A stretch of DNA of 64,000 nucleotides from JAAGZL01 sp050291365 (GTDB lineage: Bacteria > Pseudomonadota > Gammaproteobacteria > Chromatiales > Chromatiaceae): assembly GCA_050291365.1 (NCBI GenBank), contig JBNKJS010000004.1, forward strand, positions 1 to 64,000, written 5' to 3'. Positions within the stretch are counted from its first letter, which is position 1, and each line of letters begins with the position of its first letter. Both the position numbers and the translations under genes were made by a program. Below are positions 15,105 through 23,618 of the stretch, one piece after another. The notes below the pieces were generated by a model. The model made no database searches. It worked only from the letters and a program-made list of their open reading frames with translations, and was not told the origin of the DNA.

Positions 15105-15740
15105 TTAACTGTCGTCAGATTGGAGTTTGCGTCGAAATCCAGCTAATCCAGCAAGAGCAGAACCAAGCAACCAAAAAGATGCTGGTAATGGCACAGGGGA
15201 AGCGTCAGTTACATATATTGACCAAGAGTAATCGAACTCTATATCTAGTGGCGTACCAGAGAAAGAAGCTACGGATAAATCATAATATCCCGCAGCAGTA
15301 AGAGGCAGTGAGCCACCAAAGATATTTCCGCCCCAATTATCACCCGTAACTAGATGATCATCATATCCATCATTTAGGTATATACTGCTAATTGAATCCA
15401 TATGAAAATAGGTGCGGTCTATTATTGGATAAGAAGAGTAGGGCCCAATTAACACAGAAAAAACCGTATGTGCCCCATTGTCAACTATACTGGAAACAGA
15501 GAGAACTATTTGGCTGATTTGCATCCCAGCACCAAGTCCTATCCTCGCGATATCCAAATCAGTACTGCTGGTAACGCCAGCATGTCCGCTTATTGTATTT
15601 AATCCAATATCTAACTGGCCAACGTAATGAGAAATGCTTGCTATATCCCCATCTATACTTTCATCATAATTGATAACGGCTGAATAAACGGAAGTGAATG
15701 GAATAAAACAAATAATTATTATGAGTGCTCTTCTAAGCAT
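15105..15740 (-). CDS. PEP-CTERM-type exported protein
   Basis: The ATG at 15740 has GGAG at 6 bases spacing, so it is preferred to the ATG at 15752. The 211-residue product has an N-terminal signal peptide (Ile-rich core about 5-18, cleavage near Val-Tyr-Ser-Ala). Its C-terminal sorting tail is Val-Pro-Leu-Pro-Ala-Ser-Phe-Trp-Leu-Leu-Gly-Ser, then a hydrophobic helix ending Phe-Arg-Arg-Lys, a known variant of PEP-CTERM. Such proteins are processed by exosortase and usually go to the surface or exopolysaccharide. The 160-residue mature part is Ser/Ile/Asp-rich and I do not recognise it. A second protein of this type is at 52508. No exosortase gene is in the window. Confidence 0.8.
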   Translation of the reverse strand: MLRRALIIIICFIPFTSVYSAVINYDESIDGDIASISHYVGQLDIGLNTISGHAGVTSSTDLDIARIGLGAGMQISQIVLSVSSIVDNGAHTVFSVLIGPYSSYPIIDRTYFHMDSISSIYLNDGYDDHLVTGDNWGGNIFGGSLPLTAAGYYDLSVASFSGTPLDIEFDYSWSIYVTDASPVPLPASFWLLGSALAGLAGFRRKLQSDDS

Positions 15741-15857
15741 TTTATTCTCCATTTAGTTATTACTCATACTAAGCGATAGATCAAAAGGGGTACTGAATTG
15801 ATTCCTTGGTAGGATACACACCCTGTCTTATCATCATACCATGCATTATCCTGGATT

Positions 15858-16026
15858 ACCTGGCCTGCGGCCCTCTCGCCACTGCGTGGCTCGTGCTGCG
15901 CGCCTACGGTGCTTGTGACTCGGGGCTGTCCCTGCCTCGCCGGGGCCGCGCCACACGCGGTCAAAAATGCCTCCTGCATTTTTTATCGAACCGAAGGGTT
16001 CTCATCGAGCCTACCTGCACCTGATA
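15858..16026. other. GC-rich segment beside tRNA-Ser, no convincing gene
   Basis: This stretch is clearly richer in GC than its neighbours and contains several GGCC/GCGC-type words. Short frames cross it on both strands but none has a ribosome-binding site or recognisable product. It sits downstream of the 3' end of tRNA-Ser, next to repeats and an Rhs fragment, and may be the remains of inserted DNA. Confidence 0.35.
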
Positions 16027-16030
16027 AAGC

Positions 16031-16057
16031 AAAAAGCCCCGTAAAAACGGGGCTTTT
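16031..16057 (-). terminator. terminator after tRNA-Ser
   Basis: AAAAAGCCCCGT and ACGGGGCTTTTT pair around a 3-4 base A-rich loop, flanked by A and T runs on both sides, so it can work in both directions. It lies 10 bases beyond the tRNA 3' end. Confidence 0.85.
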
Positions 16058-16066
16058 TGCTTTATT

Positions 16067-16157
16067 TGGCGGAGAGGCAGGGATTCGAACCCTGGGAGGG
16101 CTATGAACCCTCAACGGTTTTCAAGACCGCCGCTTTCAACCGCTCAGCCACCTCTCC
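16067..16157 (-). tRNA. tRNA-Ser (anticodon UGA)
   Basis: Reading the minus strand, GGAGAGG at 16157 pairs with CCTCTCC near the 3' end to make a 7-bp acceptor stem, followed by discriminator G and an encoded CCA. The D-loop has GGTGGCTGAGCGGTT, the anticodon loop is CTTGAAA (anticodon TGA), a long class II variable arm follows, and the T-arm reads GGGTTCGAATCCC. Length is 91 bases with CCA. Confidence 0.95.
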
Positions 16158-16167
16158 AAGGGTGCGA

Positions 16168-16196
16168 AGGATACCCGATTGTTTCCTCTTCAACAA
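16168..16196 (-). promoter_or_regulatory. promoter of tRNA-Ser
   Basis: On the minus strand TTGTTG (16196-16191), a 17-base spacer and TATCCT (16173-16168) form a sigma-70-like promoter whose -10 ends 10 bases before the tRNA. Confidence 0.5.
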
Positions 16197-16349
16197 GGTT
16201 TTGCAGCCTCTGGATAATAATTTCTTAGCTATTGAAATATTGAACTTTTCCACCATATAGTGGAGTATGTGCTGGAACCAACTGGAGCTGTTCACAGTCT
16301 CATACATTGAACACAGAAAATTGCTCATTTTTAAGGAGATAGCAAACAA

Positions 16350-17009
16350 ATGAACTATTCCGTTACAAGTACTGCTGAGAACGTTGGAGCGGTAAACAAG
16401 GTAATCAGAAACACCTACACCCTACTCTCAATGACACTGGTGTTCAGCGCTATCATGGCTGCAGTCTCCACATTCGCAGAGATGCCACCTATGACCTATC
16501 TGCTCAGCATCGGCGGTGCTTTTCTGCTGATCTGGCTGGTTCTGCCGCGTACGGCAAATTCCGCTACCGGGCTATGGGTTGTTTTCGCTATTACCGGCCT
16601 GATGGGTTTTGGCCTTGGACCGCTGCTTACCCAGTATCTGAGTCTGCCTAACGGCCCTCAGATCGTTGCTACTGCCTTTGGCGGCACCGGTGTGATCTTC
16701 CTGGGACTTTCCGGCTATGCCCTGACCACCCGTAAAAACTTCAGCTTTATGGGCGGCTTTCTGTTTGCCGGTATGTTGATGGTACTAGTGGCCGCAGTGG
16801 CCAACATCTTCTTGGGTATGCCTGCCCTGGCACTGGCTATCTCTGCTGTAGTTATCATGCTGATGAGTGGTTTCATTCTGTACGATACCAGCCAGATGAT
16901 CCATGGTGGCCAGACTAACTACCTGCTGATGACCATCAGCCTGTATGTCAACATCTTCAATATCTTTGTACACCTGCTACACATTCTTGGTGTAATGTCT
17001 GACGACTGA
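16350..17009 (+). CDS. yccA: Bax inhibitor-1/YccA family membrane protein
   Basis: This 219-residue protein has about seven transmembrane helices and the BI-1 family features: Asn-Lys-Val-Ile-Arg-Asn-Thr-Tyr-x-Leu-Leu before helix 1, Gly-Thr-Gly-Val-Ile-Phe-Leu-Gly-Leu-Ser-Gly-Tyr in the middle and Phe-Ile-Leu-Tyr-Asp-Thr-Ser-Gln-Met-Ile at the end. E. coli YccA is a substrate and inhibitor of the FtsH protease. AAGGAG precedes the ATG at good spacing. It reads away from tRNA-Ser and ends before a strong terminator. The symbol is by family resemblance. Confidence 0.88.
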   Translation: MNYSVTSTAENVGAVNKVIRNTYTLLSMTLVFSAIMAAVSTFAEMPPMTYLLSIGGAFLLIWLVLPRTANSATGLWVVFAITGLMGFGLGPLLTQYLSLPNGPQIVATAFGGTGVIFLGLSGYALTTRKNFSFMGGFLFAGMLMVLVAAVANIFLGMPALALAISAVVIMLMSGFILYDTSQMIHGGQTNYLLMTISLYVNIFNIFVHLLHILGVMSDD

Positions 17010-17032
17010 TATTGTAACTGTTATGTAGAGTA

Positions 17033-17057
17033 GAAAGCCCCGCCTGCCGGGGCTTTC
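17033..17057 (+). terminator. terminator after yccA
   Basis: GAAAGCCCCG and CGGGGCTTTC form a 10-bp stem around CCTGC, followed by ATTTT. Confidence 0.88.
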
Positions 17058-17077
17058 ATTTTACTGAGGAAATGCAA

Positions 17078-17257
17078 ATGGATTGGATGAAGATTGGTTC
17101 GGCCCTGTTACTTCTTGCCATGATCGCAGTGATCTACCCCAGGGCGAAACATATGCTTACCAACAGTCCCAAGGCAGAGAGAGGTGACTGGATGTCCGTC
17201 GCCCTGCCTATTCTCGCCGTAATCGGTTTTATTGTGCTACTAACTATGTTGGTTTAA
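17078..17257 (+). CDS. small two-helix membrane protein
   Basis: The start at 17078 has GAGGA at 7 bases spacing; the ATG at 17072 is too close to it. The 59-residue product has hydrophobic helices at about 6-20 and 42-58, with a basic loop (Pro-Arg-Ala-Lys, Lys-Ala-Glu-Arg) between, so both ends probably face the same side. No known family was recognised. Its stop overlaps the last bases of serS, which converges on it. Confidence 0.55.
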   Translation: MDWMKIGSALLLLAMIAVIYPRAKHMLTNSPKAERGDWMSVALPILAVIGFIVLLTMLV

Positions 17258-18528
17258 TTTATAACCTCTAACCCACCCATGTAGTGCCGCAGCGCCTGCG
17301 GCACCTGAATGCTGCCATCCTCCTGCTGATAGTTCTCCACCACCGCAACCAGGGTACGTCCTACTGCCAGACCTGATCCGTTAATGGTGTGCACCAGCTC
17401 CGGTTTGCCGGTCTCTGGGTTACGCCAACGGGCCTGCATGCGCCTGGCCTGGAAGTCACCGAAGTTACTGCAGGAGGAGATCTCACGATAGGCGTTCTGG
17501 CCTGGGAGCCACACCTCAAGATCGTAGGTCTTGGTGGATGAGAAGCCCAGGTCACCGGTACAGAGTGTAACTACACGATACGGCAGCTCTAGCTTCTGCA
17601 GGATGGTTTCGGCATGTTCTGTGAGTTGCTCCAGGGCCTGTTCAGACTCTTGGGGGCGCACGATCTGCACCATCTCCACCTTTTCAAACTGATGCTGGCG
17701 GATCAGGCCACGGGTGTCCTTGCCATATGAACCGGCCTCACTGCGAAAGCATGGGGTGTGGGCCACCCAGCACTTGGGCATGTCGCCATCTTCGATGATC
17801 TCACCGCGTACCAGATTGGTTACCGGCACCTCGGCGGTGGGTATAAGGTAGTACTCCATATCGCCAGATAGCTTGAACAGATCTTCCTCAAACTTCGGCA
17901 ACTGACCGGTACCCTGCAGGCTATCGGCATTGACCATGTAGGGGACATAGAGCTCGGTGTAGCCGTGCTCCTTGGTATGGGTGTTGAGCATAAACTGGGT
18001 TAGGGCCCTCTGTAGGCGGGCCATGGGGCCTTGCAGGGTAACGAATCTGGAGCCGGTGATCTTGGCCGCTGCCTCGAAGTCCATTCCGCCCTGAGCTACA
18101 CCAAGATCCACATGATCTTTGGGTTCAAACCCAAACTCGCGGGGAGTACCCCAGCGCCGCTCTTCCCGGTTATCTTCCTCGTCATTCCCCTCGGGCACAT
18201 CGGGAGCGGGAATATTGGGAATACCGAGGATTATCTGTTGGAGCTCAGCCTGTACCGAGTTGAGATCATCCTGAGCCTGCTTCAGCTTATCACCCAGGTC
18301 TGCAACCTCATCCAGCAGGGGCTGAATATCCTCCCCAGCCGCCTTGGCCTTGCCTATGGATTTAGAGCGGCTATTACGTTCGCTCTGAAGCTGTTCTGCA
18401 GCTACCTGCAGCTCCTTACGACGGGCCTCAAGCGATGATATCTGCTCTATATCCAGCTTCAATCCACGTCGTGCCAACTGCGCGGCAGTGGCTTCCAGTT
18501 CATTTCTAATTAACCTAGGATCTAACAT
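17254..18528 (-). CDS. serS: seryl-tRNA synthetase
   Basis: This 424-residue protein is the usual length. It has a long N-terminal coiled-coil arm (about 30-100) that grips the tRNA-Ser variable arm, and a class II core. Motif 2 is Phe-Arg-Ser-Glu-Ala-Gly-Ser, and motif 3 is Gly-Ser-Gly-Leu-Ala-Val-Gly-Arg-Thr. Thr-Ala-Glu-Val-Pro marks the serine pocket. It charges tRNA-Ser, one copy of which lies at 16067. It starts 3 bases after the DUF190 gene and probably belongs to the crcB unit. Confidence 0.97.
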   Translation of the reverse strand: MLDPRLIRNELEATAAQLARRGLKLDIEQISSLEARRKELQVAAEQLQSERNSRSKSIGKAKAAGEDIQPLLDEVADLGDKLKQAQDDLNSVQAELQQIILGIPNIPAPDVPEGNDEEDNREERRWGTPREFGFEPKDHVDLGVAQGGMDFEAAAKITGSRFVTLQGPMARLQRALTQFMLNTHTKEHGYTELYVPYMVNADSLQGTGQLPKFEEDLFKLSGDMEYYLIPTAEVPVTNLVRGEIIEDGDMPKCWVAHTPCFRSEAGSYGKDTRGLIRQHQFEKVEMVQIVRPQESEQALEQLTEHAETILQKLELPYRVVTLCTGDLGFSSTKTYDLEVWLPGQNAYREISSCSNFGDFQARRMQARWRNPETGKPELVHTINGSGLAVGRTLVAVVENYQQEDGSIQVPQALRHYMGGLEVIN

Positions 18529-18531
18529 TAT

Positions 18532-18843
18532 CTATTCACCAACATTTATTGTTGCAGGCCAGCTAACCATGTGACCCGGTTTAACTATCTTGTTCAGATG
18601 CTCCTGTACCCGCTTCACCTTTTCCGGTTCATCGAAGAACTCCATGATCAGGGGCAGGTCCAGAGACATATCTACAAGTGTGGAAGAGTGCATTCTGCCG
18701 GACTGGCCAAAACCCGATACTCCACGAAAAGTGGTAACACCACGCACCTTCTCTTCATCGTGTAACAACTGCATCAGCTCTTTCATCTGGCCCTGGCCCT
18801 CGTGCAGATAGATACGCACCATAGTGACATCCAGCATTTTCAT
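18532..18843 (-). CDS. DUF190 family protein paired with CrcB
   Basis: This 103-residue protein has the DUF190 pattern: Val-Arg-Ile-Tyr-Leu-His-Glu at the start, Gly-Val-Thr-x-Phe-Arg-Gly-Val-Ser-Gly-Phe-Gly in the middle and Leu-Pro-Leu-Ile-Met-Glu-Phe-Phe-Asp near 67. The fold is thought to be PII-like. DUF190 genes are often next to crcB, which suggests a role in controlling fluoride export. Its ATG overlaps the crcB stop (ATGA) and GGGAG is correctly spaced, so translation is coupled. Confidence 0.85.
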   Translation of the reverse strand: MKMLDVTMVRIYLHEGQGQMKELMQLLHDEEKVRGVTTFRGVSGFGQSGRMHSSTLVDMSLDLPLIMEFFDEPEKVKRVQEHLNKIVKPGHMVSWPATINVGE

Positions 18844-19214
18844 ATCTGTCTCCCAATCTTTAGTCCAATCCAGGCGGCGATCACACAGCCCACAACGCTT
18901 ATTACCACGTTCAGTAACGCCTTGGAGTACTCCGCCTGCTCCATCAGATTCAGGGTCTCGATAGAGAAGGTAGAGAAGGTGGTAAAGGCCCCTAACAGCC
19001 CTACCAACAGCGCCGCTCTAACCTCCGGCTCCACCGTCATGCGTTCCAGAAACATCACATAGAGGAAACCCATTGCCAGGGAGCCAATAACGTTTACCGA
19101 CAGGGTTCCATAGGGAAATCCACGCCCCAGCAGGGCATGCACACCATTGGAAGCCCAGAACCGCAACAGGGCTCCGACTGCGCCGCCGACAGCGATTGAT
19201 ATGGTTTGCAACAC
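18840..19214 (-). CDS. crcB: fluoride channel CrcB/Fluc
   Basis: This 124-residue protein has four membrane helices and the Fluc signatures Gly-Gly-Ala-Val-Gly-Ala-Leu-Leu-Arg-Phe near the start, Gly-Thr-Leu-Ser-Val-Asn-Val-Ile-Gly-Ser in helix 2, and Gly-Ala-Phe-Thr-Thr-Phe-Ser-Thr-Phe in helix 3. Fluc dimers export fluoride. The start is a GTG with GGGGAG 10 bases upstream. No fluoride riboswitch was seen between it and rarA. Confidence 0.95.
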   Translation of the reverse strand: MLQTISIAVGGAVGALLRFWASNGVHALLGRGFPYGTLSVNVIGSLAMGFLYVMFLERMTVEPEVRAALLVGLLGAFTTFSTFSIETLNLMEQAEYSKALLNVVISVVGCVIAAWIGLKIGRQI

Positions 19215-19300
19215 CTGTTTGGGACTCCCCGGTTAAAAGATGGGCATTTTACTCTTATCCTTTGAACAAGAACAAATTGCCTTAATAACTATTCGCCTAA

Positions 19301-19335
19301 TTTGCTGTAATTTGCGTATATTTGCGTTTATTTGC
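19301..19335. repeat. four tandem decamers starting TTTGC
   Basis: TTTGC recurs at 19301, 19311, 19321 and 19331, exactly every 10 bases (TTTGCTGTAA, TTTGCGTATA, TTTGCGTTTA, TTTGCGGCCT). The array overlaps the end of rarA and faces the crcB start. Phasing at one helical turn is typical of curved DNA or multimeric protein binding. Confidence 0.5.
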
Positions 19336-20665
19336 GGCCTGGCTTTTTAGCTTGCAGATCGCTCTCACGCAACCGCTCCAGCTTCTCTTTGATCTTGATC
19401 TCCAGACCGCGATCCACCGGCTGGTAATAGCTTGGCTCTCCCATCTCTTCGGGAAAATAGGTCTCGCCTGCGGCATAGGCCCCAGGTTCATCGTGGGCGT
19501 AGCGGTATGCTTTACCGTAGCCAAGCTCTTTCATCAGCTTGGTGGGGGCGTTACGCAGATGCACTGGCACCTCTAAAGATCCATACTCTTTGGCATCGGC
19601 CATGGCAGCCTTGAATGCCATATAGACAGCATTACTCTTGGCGGCACTGGCCAGATAGACCACGGCTTGAGCCACGGCAAGCTCACCTTCGGGAGAACCG
19701 AGCCGCTCCTGAGTCTCCCAGGCATCCAGGGCGATGGAGAGCGCCCTGGGGTCGGCGTTGCCGATATCCTCAGACGCCATACGCACCACGCGCCGCGCTA
19801 TATATAGCGGATCACAACCCCCATCCAGCATGCGGCAGAGCCAGTAGAGGGAGGCGTCTGGGTTGGAACCACGTACGCTTTTGTGCAGGGCGGAGATCTG
19901 CTCATAGAAGGACTCACCCCCTTTATCAAAGCGTCTTAGATTGCCTGAGACTACCTCCTTTACCGTATCTTCCGTAATGCGTGCTCCGCTGCTGAGATCA
20001 GCCGATATCTCCAGCAGATTGAGGGCCCTTCTGGCATCACCATCCGCCGCCTCTGCGATTAGATGGATCGATGCCGGATCTATCTCCAGACCGCTCTCAC
20101 CAAGGCCCTGTTGCCTGTCATTCATAGCCGAAATAACTATCTGTTCCAGCTCATCCACTCCCAGGCTTTTTAGGACATAGATACGGGCCCTGGATAACAG
20201 TGCATTATTCAGCTCGAACGATGGGTTTTCGGTAGTGGCGCCGATGAATACTACGGTTCCGTCCTCAACGTGGGGAAGGAAGGCATCCTGCTGGGCCTTG
20301 TTAAAGCGATGCACCTCGTCGATGAACAGGATAGTTGGGCGGTCTTCCATCTGACGCGCCTGCCTGGCCTGATCCACTGCAGCCCTGATATCTTTAACCC
20401 CGGCCAATACAGCCGAGAGACTTATAAACTGGGCGCCGGAGTGGTGGGCTATAAGCCTGGCCAGGGTGGTCTTGCCGGTTCCTGGTGGACCCCAGAAGAT
20501 CATGGAGTGGAGACGATCAGACTCAATGGCAGCACGCAGGGGCTTCTCCGCCCCCATGATGTGAACCTGACCCTGAAACTCCTCAACAGTGCGCGGACGC
20601 ATCCGGTCCGCCAGCGGTCTCAAACCCTCATTGTCAGATTGAGAGAAGAGATCGCTGGTAGCCAT
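19328..20665 (-). CDS. rarA: replication-associated recombination ATPase RarA (MgsA)
   Basis: This 445-residue AAA+ protein has Walker A Gly-Pro-Pro-Gly-Thr-Gly-Lys-Thr at about 60-67, Walker B Leu-Phe-Ile-Asp-Glu-Val-His-Arg-Phe and the sensor Gly-Ala-Thr-Thr-Glu-Asn-Pro. The C-terminal tetramerisation region contains Ala-Met-Ala-Asp-Ala. It acts at stalled replication forks with SSB. It follows lolA by 12 bases in the conserved ftsK-lolA-rarA order. Confidence 0.96.
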   Translation of the reverse strand: MATSDLFSQSDNEGLRPLADRMRPRTVEEFQGQVHIMGAEKPLRAAIESDRLHSMIFWGPPGTGKTTLARLIAHHSGAQFISLSAVLAGVKDIRAAVDQARQARQMEDRPTILFIDEVHRFNKAQQDAFLPHVEDGTVVFIGATTENPSFELNNALLSRARIYVLKSLGVDELEQIVISAMNDRQQGLGESGLEIDPASIHLIAEAADGDARRALNLLEISADLSSGARITEDTVKEVVSGNLRRFDKGGESFYEQISALHKSVRGSNPDASLYWLCRMLDGGCDPLYIARRVVRMASEDIGNADPRALSIALDAWETQERLGSPEGELAVAQAVVYLASAAKSNAVYMAFKAAMADAKEYGSLEVPVHLRNAPTKLMKELGYGKAYRYAHDEPGAYAAGETYFPEEMGEPSYYQPVDRGLEIKIKEKLERLRESDLQAKKPGRK

Positions 20666-20677
20666 TCTGGTACATTG

Positions 20678-21310
20678 TCACTTGGGCAGATCTATAAAGT
20701 TATTGTAGCTAGCTGGAGGTGTAAATTTAAAATGATCCTTAGGGAATTTAGCGCCGTGGACAATCTCGGTAAAGTGGAATCTTGAGGTCTGTCCATTCTT
20801 TGACACCATCTCCATAAGTTTAAGCCCCTTTTTGTCCAGACCTAAGGTAATCATCGTGAACTGGGCATCTCCCTTATCTATTGGTGTTAGCTGTACCCAA
20901 TCAAGTCCATGGCGTTTTGTTAACTCTTTTATCTTGAACTGCTTATCCAGCTTTTCGCCGCCCATCAGTGCAACAGCAGGCGTTCCCTTGAGAGCAGCTT
21001 TTTGCATCATGGTACTTACCTGCTCTATGTCCGGCTCCCATACCCAAACCCTGGTGCCATCGGCGATAATGCTCTGCTTGTAGGGTGCCTGGTAATCCCA
21101 ACGAAAATATTTTGGACGTTTGATATATAGCATTCCCTGGGCGTGGGCAGCACGATCCCTGGATTTGGAAATAACTGTTTGGGTAAATCTTGCCTTTACC
21201 GATTTGGTATCTCGCAGAAGTTTTTCCAATCGAGACTTTCCAACCCCTGCTGTTGCTATCTGACTTACTGACAGCGCCAAAATCACAACGATTAACTTTT
21301 GTAACTTCAT
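20678..21310 (-). CDS. lolA: periplasmic lipoprotein chaperone LolA
   Basis: This 210-residue protein has a signal peptide (core about 5-17, Ala-Thr-Ala cleavage) and the LolA pattern: Val-Lys-Ala-Arg-Phe-Thr-Gln-Thr, then Gly-x-Leu-Tyr-Ile-Lys-Arg-Pro-Lys-Tyr-Phe-Arg-Trp-Asp-Tyr. It carries lipoproteins from LolCDE to LolB. The ATG lies 1 base after the ftsK stop, with GAGG inside the end of ftsK, so translation is coupled. Confidence 0.95.
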   Translation of the reverse strand: MKLQKLIVVILALSVSQIATAGVGKSRLEKLLRDTKSVKARFTQTVISKSRDRAAHAQGMLYIKRPKYFRWDYQAPYKQSIIADGTRVWVWEPDIEQVSTMMQKAALKGTPAVALMGGEKLDKQFKIKELTKRHGLDWVQLTPIDKGDAQFTMITLGLDKKGLKLMEMVSKNGQTSRFHFTEIVHGAKFPKDHFKFTPPASYNNFIDLPK

Positions 21311-21311
21311 C

Positions 21312-23618
21312 TTATACCTCTGGTGGTGGTGGCGCCAAAACTTGCCGGCTACCGTTTGATTCAGGTGGACCTACAATCCCTACTCTCTCCATCTCTTCTA
21401 TCATGCGCGCTGCCCGGTTATAACCTATCTTGAGACGTCTTTGCACTCCAGATATGGAAGCGCGCCTTGTTTCCGTAACTATTTTTACTGCCTCATCATA
21501 TAGTGGATCGGCATCTTCCACATTGCTACCATCTGGTGACATCTCTGACCCAGCATCAGCACTGCCATGTAATATATCTTCAATATAGTCCGGCTCACCC
21601 ATCTCTTTGAGATGTTTAACAACTCGATGTACCTCATTGTCATCCACAAAGGCACCATGAATGCGTTGTGGAATTGATGTGCCCGGTGGCAGATAGAGCA
21701 TATCACCATGTCCCAGCAGGTTTTCAGCCCCCATCTGATCCAGGATGGTCCGTGAGTCGATACGAGATGAAACTTGAAAGGCAATTCTGCTTGGAATGTT
21801 AGCCTTGATCAGCCCGGTTATCACATCCACCGATGGTCTCTGAGTGGCCAGCAGTAGATGGACTCCAGCTGCACGGGCCTTCTGTGCCAGGCGGGCAATT
21901 AGCTCCTCCACCTTCTTACCAACCACCATCATCATATCGGCCAGTTCGTCGATTATGACAACTATGTATGGAAGTGGTTGCAGGAACTCATCCTGAGTCT
22001 GCTCCTGACCTTCAGGAAGATCTCTTCGATATAGAGGATTAGGCAACTGTTTGCCTTCCTTTTGGGCATCTTTAATCTTTTTGTTATAGCCGGCTAGATT
22101 ACGCACACCTATGGAGGCCATGAAACGGAAGCGCTGCTCCATCTCCATTACACACCAACGCAGGGCATTAGATGCCTCTTTCATGTCTGTAACTACAGGC
22201 GTCAGCAGATGCGGAATCCCCTCATATACCGAAAGCTCCAGCATCTTGGGGTCAACCATAATCATGCGTACCTCTTCAGGCTTTGCCTTGTAGAGAATAC
22301 TTAAAACCATGGCGTTAATTGCAACAGACTTACCGGCACCAGTAGTACCCGCAATCAGGACATGGGGCATCTTGGCCAGATCGGCTACCTCTGGCTCACC
22401 CGCTATATTTTTACCCAGGGCCATGGTGAGGGGTGATTTGGCCTTATCATAGGCCTCTGACTTCAGAACCTCACTCAGATAGACCATCTCCCTCTGCTCG
22501 TTTGGTATCTCCAGACCAATAACTGATTTTCCTGGGATAACCTCAACTACACGCACACTGGTGGTGGATAGAGCCCGCGCCAGATCCTTGGACAGGTTAG
22601 TGATTCGACTGACCTTGAGCCCTGGAGCTAGTTGCAGTTCAAACAGGGTAACTACCGGACCCGGGTATACCGCATCCACCTCGACATCGATACCAAAGTC
22701 ACGAAGCTTGATTTCAACCAGCCTGGAGATTGCCTCCAGCGCCTCTTTGGTATAGCCGGTCTCGCTTCTTTTTACCTGATCCAGAAGCGCCAATGGTGGC
22801 AGTTCTCCCTCATGATCCTTAGCAAACAGTGGCACCTGCTTCTCTTTCTCTGTTCTGGCACTCTGTTTTATCTCGCGCAATACCGGTTCAATCTTGGGTG
22901 GTTTTCTCTTAACCTGCCTCTTCTTCTCTATCTTAAGAGCATCTTGGCGCTGACGTTTTACATCCTTTGCTTTTTGTTCATCCAGAAGAGCACGATAGAG
23001 CTGAATGGCTTTGTAGAACAGATCTAGTGTCACTTCCCCTATCCTATCCATAACAGTAAACCATGAAACCCCCGTAAACAGGGTTACTCCACCCAGGAAT
23101 AGCGCTATCAAAAGCATGGTTCCACCGGTGATGCTAAAAACACCGATCATATGATCCATCAGAAATGCGCCAAGTATTCCACCAGTTCCTGTGGGAAATG
23201 GTATTTCAAAAGAAGATACATGCAGCGATGAAAGTGTACTTCCACATACCAGGGTCAGGATAAAACCTATGGCACGTATATTGACGATCGTTAGATCCAG
23301 AGCTTCATCCTCTTCCCCCTGGTAGAGAATGGTCCAGCTGCTCCATGCAAGCATCAAAGGAAATATGTAGGCAAAAAAACCAAACAGGTTGAGAAACACA
23401 TCTGCAAACCATGCACCAACGGGACCGCCCGCATTCAATACCTGTTTATGCTCTCCAGTGTAGGACCATCCAGGATCCTGGGGGGAAAAGGTGAGCAGAG
23501 AGAGTAGCAGATAGGCAGATATAGCAAGCATGAGTAACATGACACCCTCGTGCAGACGTCTGTTTAGTCTCACTTCTACCTGTTTCTGATTTTGCACTGT
23601 TTTACTTGCCTGTGGCAC
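21312..23618 (-). CDS. ftsK: DNA translocase FtsK
   Basis: This 768-residue protein has four membrane helices (about 28-45, 75-98, 112-132, 158-180), a short basic linker (215-260) and the motor. Walker A is Gly-Thr-Thr-Gly-Ala-Gly-Lys-Ser at 424-431, and Walker B is Val-Val-Ile-Ile-Asp-Glu-Leu-Ala-Asp. A C-terminal gamma winged helix (about 700-755) reads KOPS. It pumps chromosome ends at the septum and activates XerCD. The linker is much shorter than in E. coli FtsK (1329 residues), as in many other genera. The start is a GTG with a weak ribosome-binding site. Confidence 0.97.
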   Translation of the reverse strand: MPQASKTVQNQKQVEVRLNRRLHEGVMLLMLAISAYLLLSLLTFSPQDPGWSYTGEHKQVLNAGGPVGAWFADVFLNLFGFFAYIFPLMLAWSSWTILYQGEEDEALDLTIVNIRAIGFILTLVCGSTLSSLHVSSFEIPFPTGTGGILGAFLMDHMIGVFSITGGTMLLIALFLGGVTLFTGVSWFTVMDRIGEVTLDLFYKAIQLYRALLDEQKAKDVKRQRQDALKIEKKRQVKRKPPKIEPVLREIKQSARTEKEKQVPLFAKDHEGELPPLALLDQVKRSETGYTKEALEAISRLVEIKLRDFGIDVEVDAVYPGPVVTLFELQLAPGLKVSRITNLSKDLARALSTTSVRVVEVIPGKSVIGLEIPNEQREMVYLSEVLKSEAYDKAKSPLTMALGKNIAGEPEVADLAKMPHVLIAGTTGAGKSVAINAMVLSILYKAKPEEVRMIMVDPKMLELSVYEGIPHLLTPVVTDMKEASNALRWCVMEMEQRFRFMASIGVRNLAGYNKKIKDAQKEGKQLPNPLYRRDLPEGQEQTQDEFLQPLPYIVVIIDELADMMMVVGKKVEELIARLAQKARAAGVHLLLATQRPSVDVITGLIKANIPSRIAFQVSSRIDSRTILDQMGAENLLGHGDMLYLPPGTSIPQRIHGAFVDDNEVHRVVKHLKEMGEPDYIEDILHGSADAGSEMSPDGSNVEDADPLYDEAVKIVTETRRASISGVQRRLKIGYNRAARMIEEMERVGIVGPPESNGSRQVLAPPPPEV

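Noticed and set aside
16057..16349. Short frames on both strands over tRNA-Ser, one with Gly-Ile-Arg-Thr-Leu and one with Ala-Glu-Arg-Leu-Lys-Ala-Ala
   Set aside because: These are the familiar false proteins produced by translating tRNA-Ser; the tRNA itself explains the sequence.
19215..19327. Fluoride riboswitch before crcB
   Set aside because: The conserved riboswitch cores could not be found; only decamer repeats and a GGGGAG site are present.
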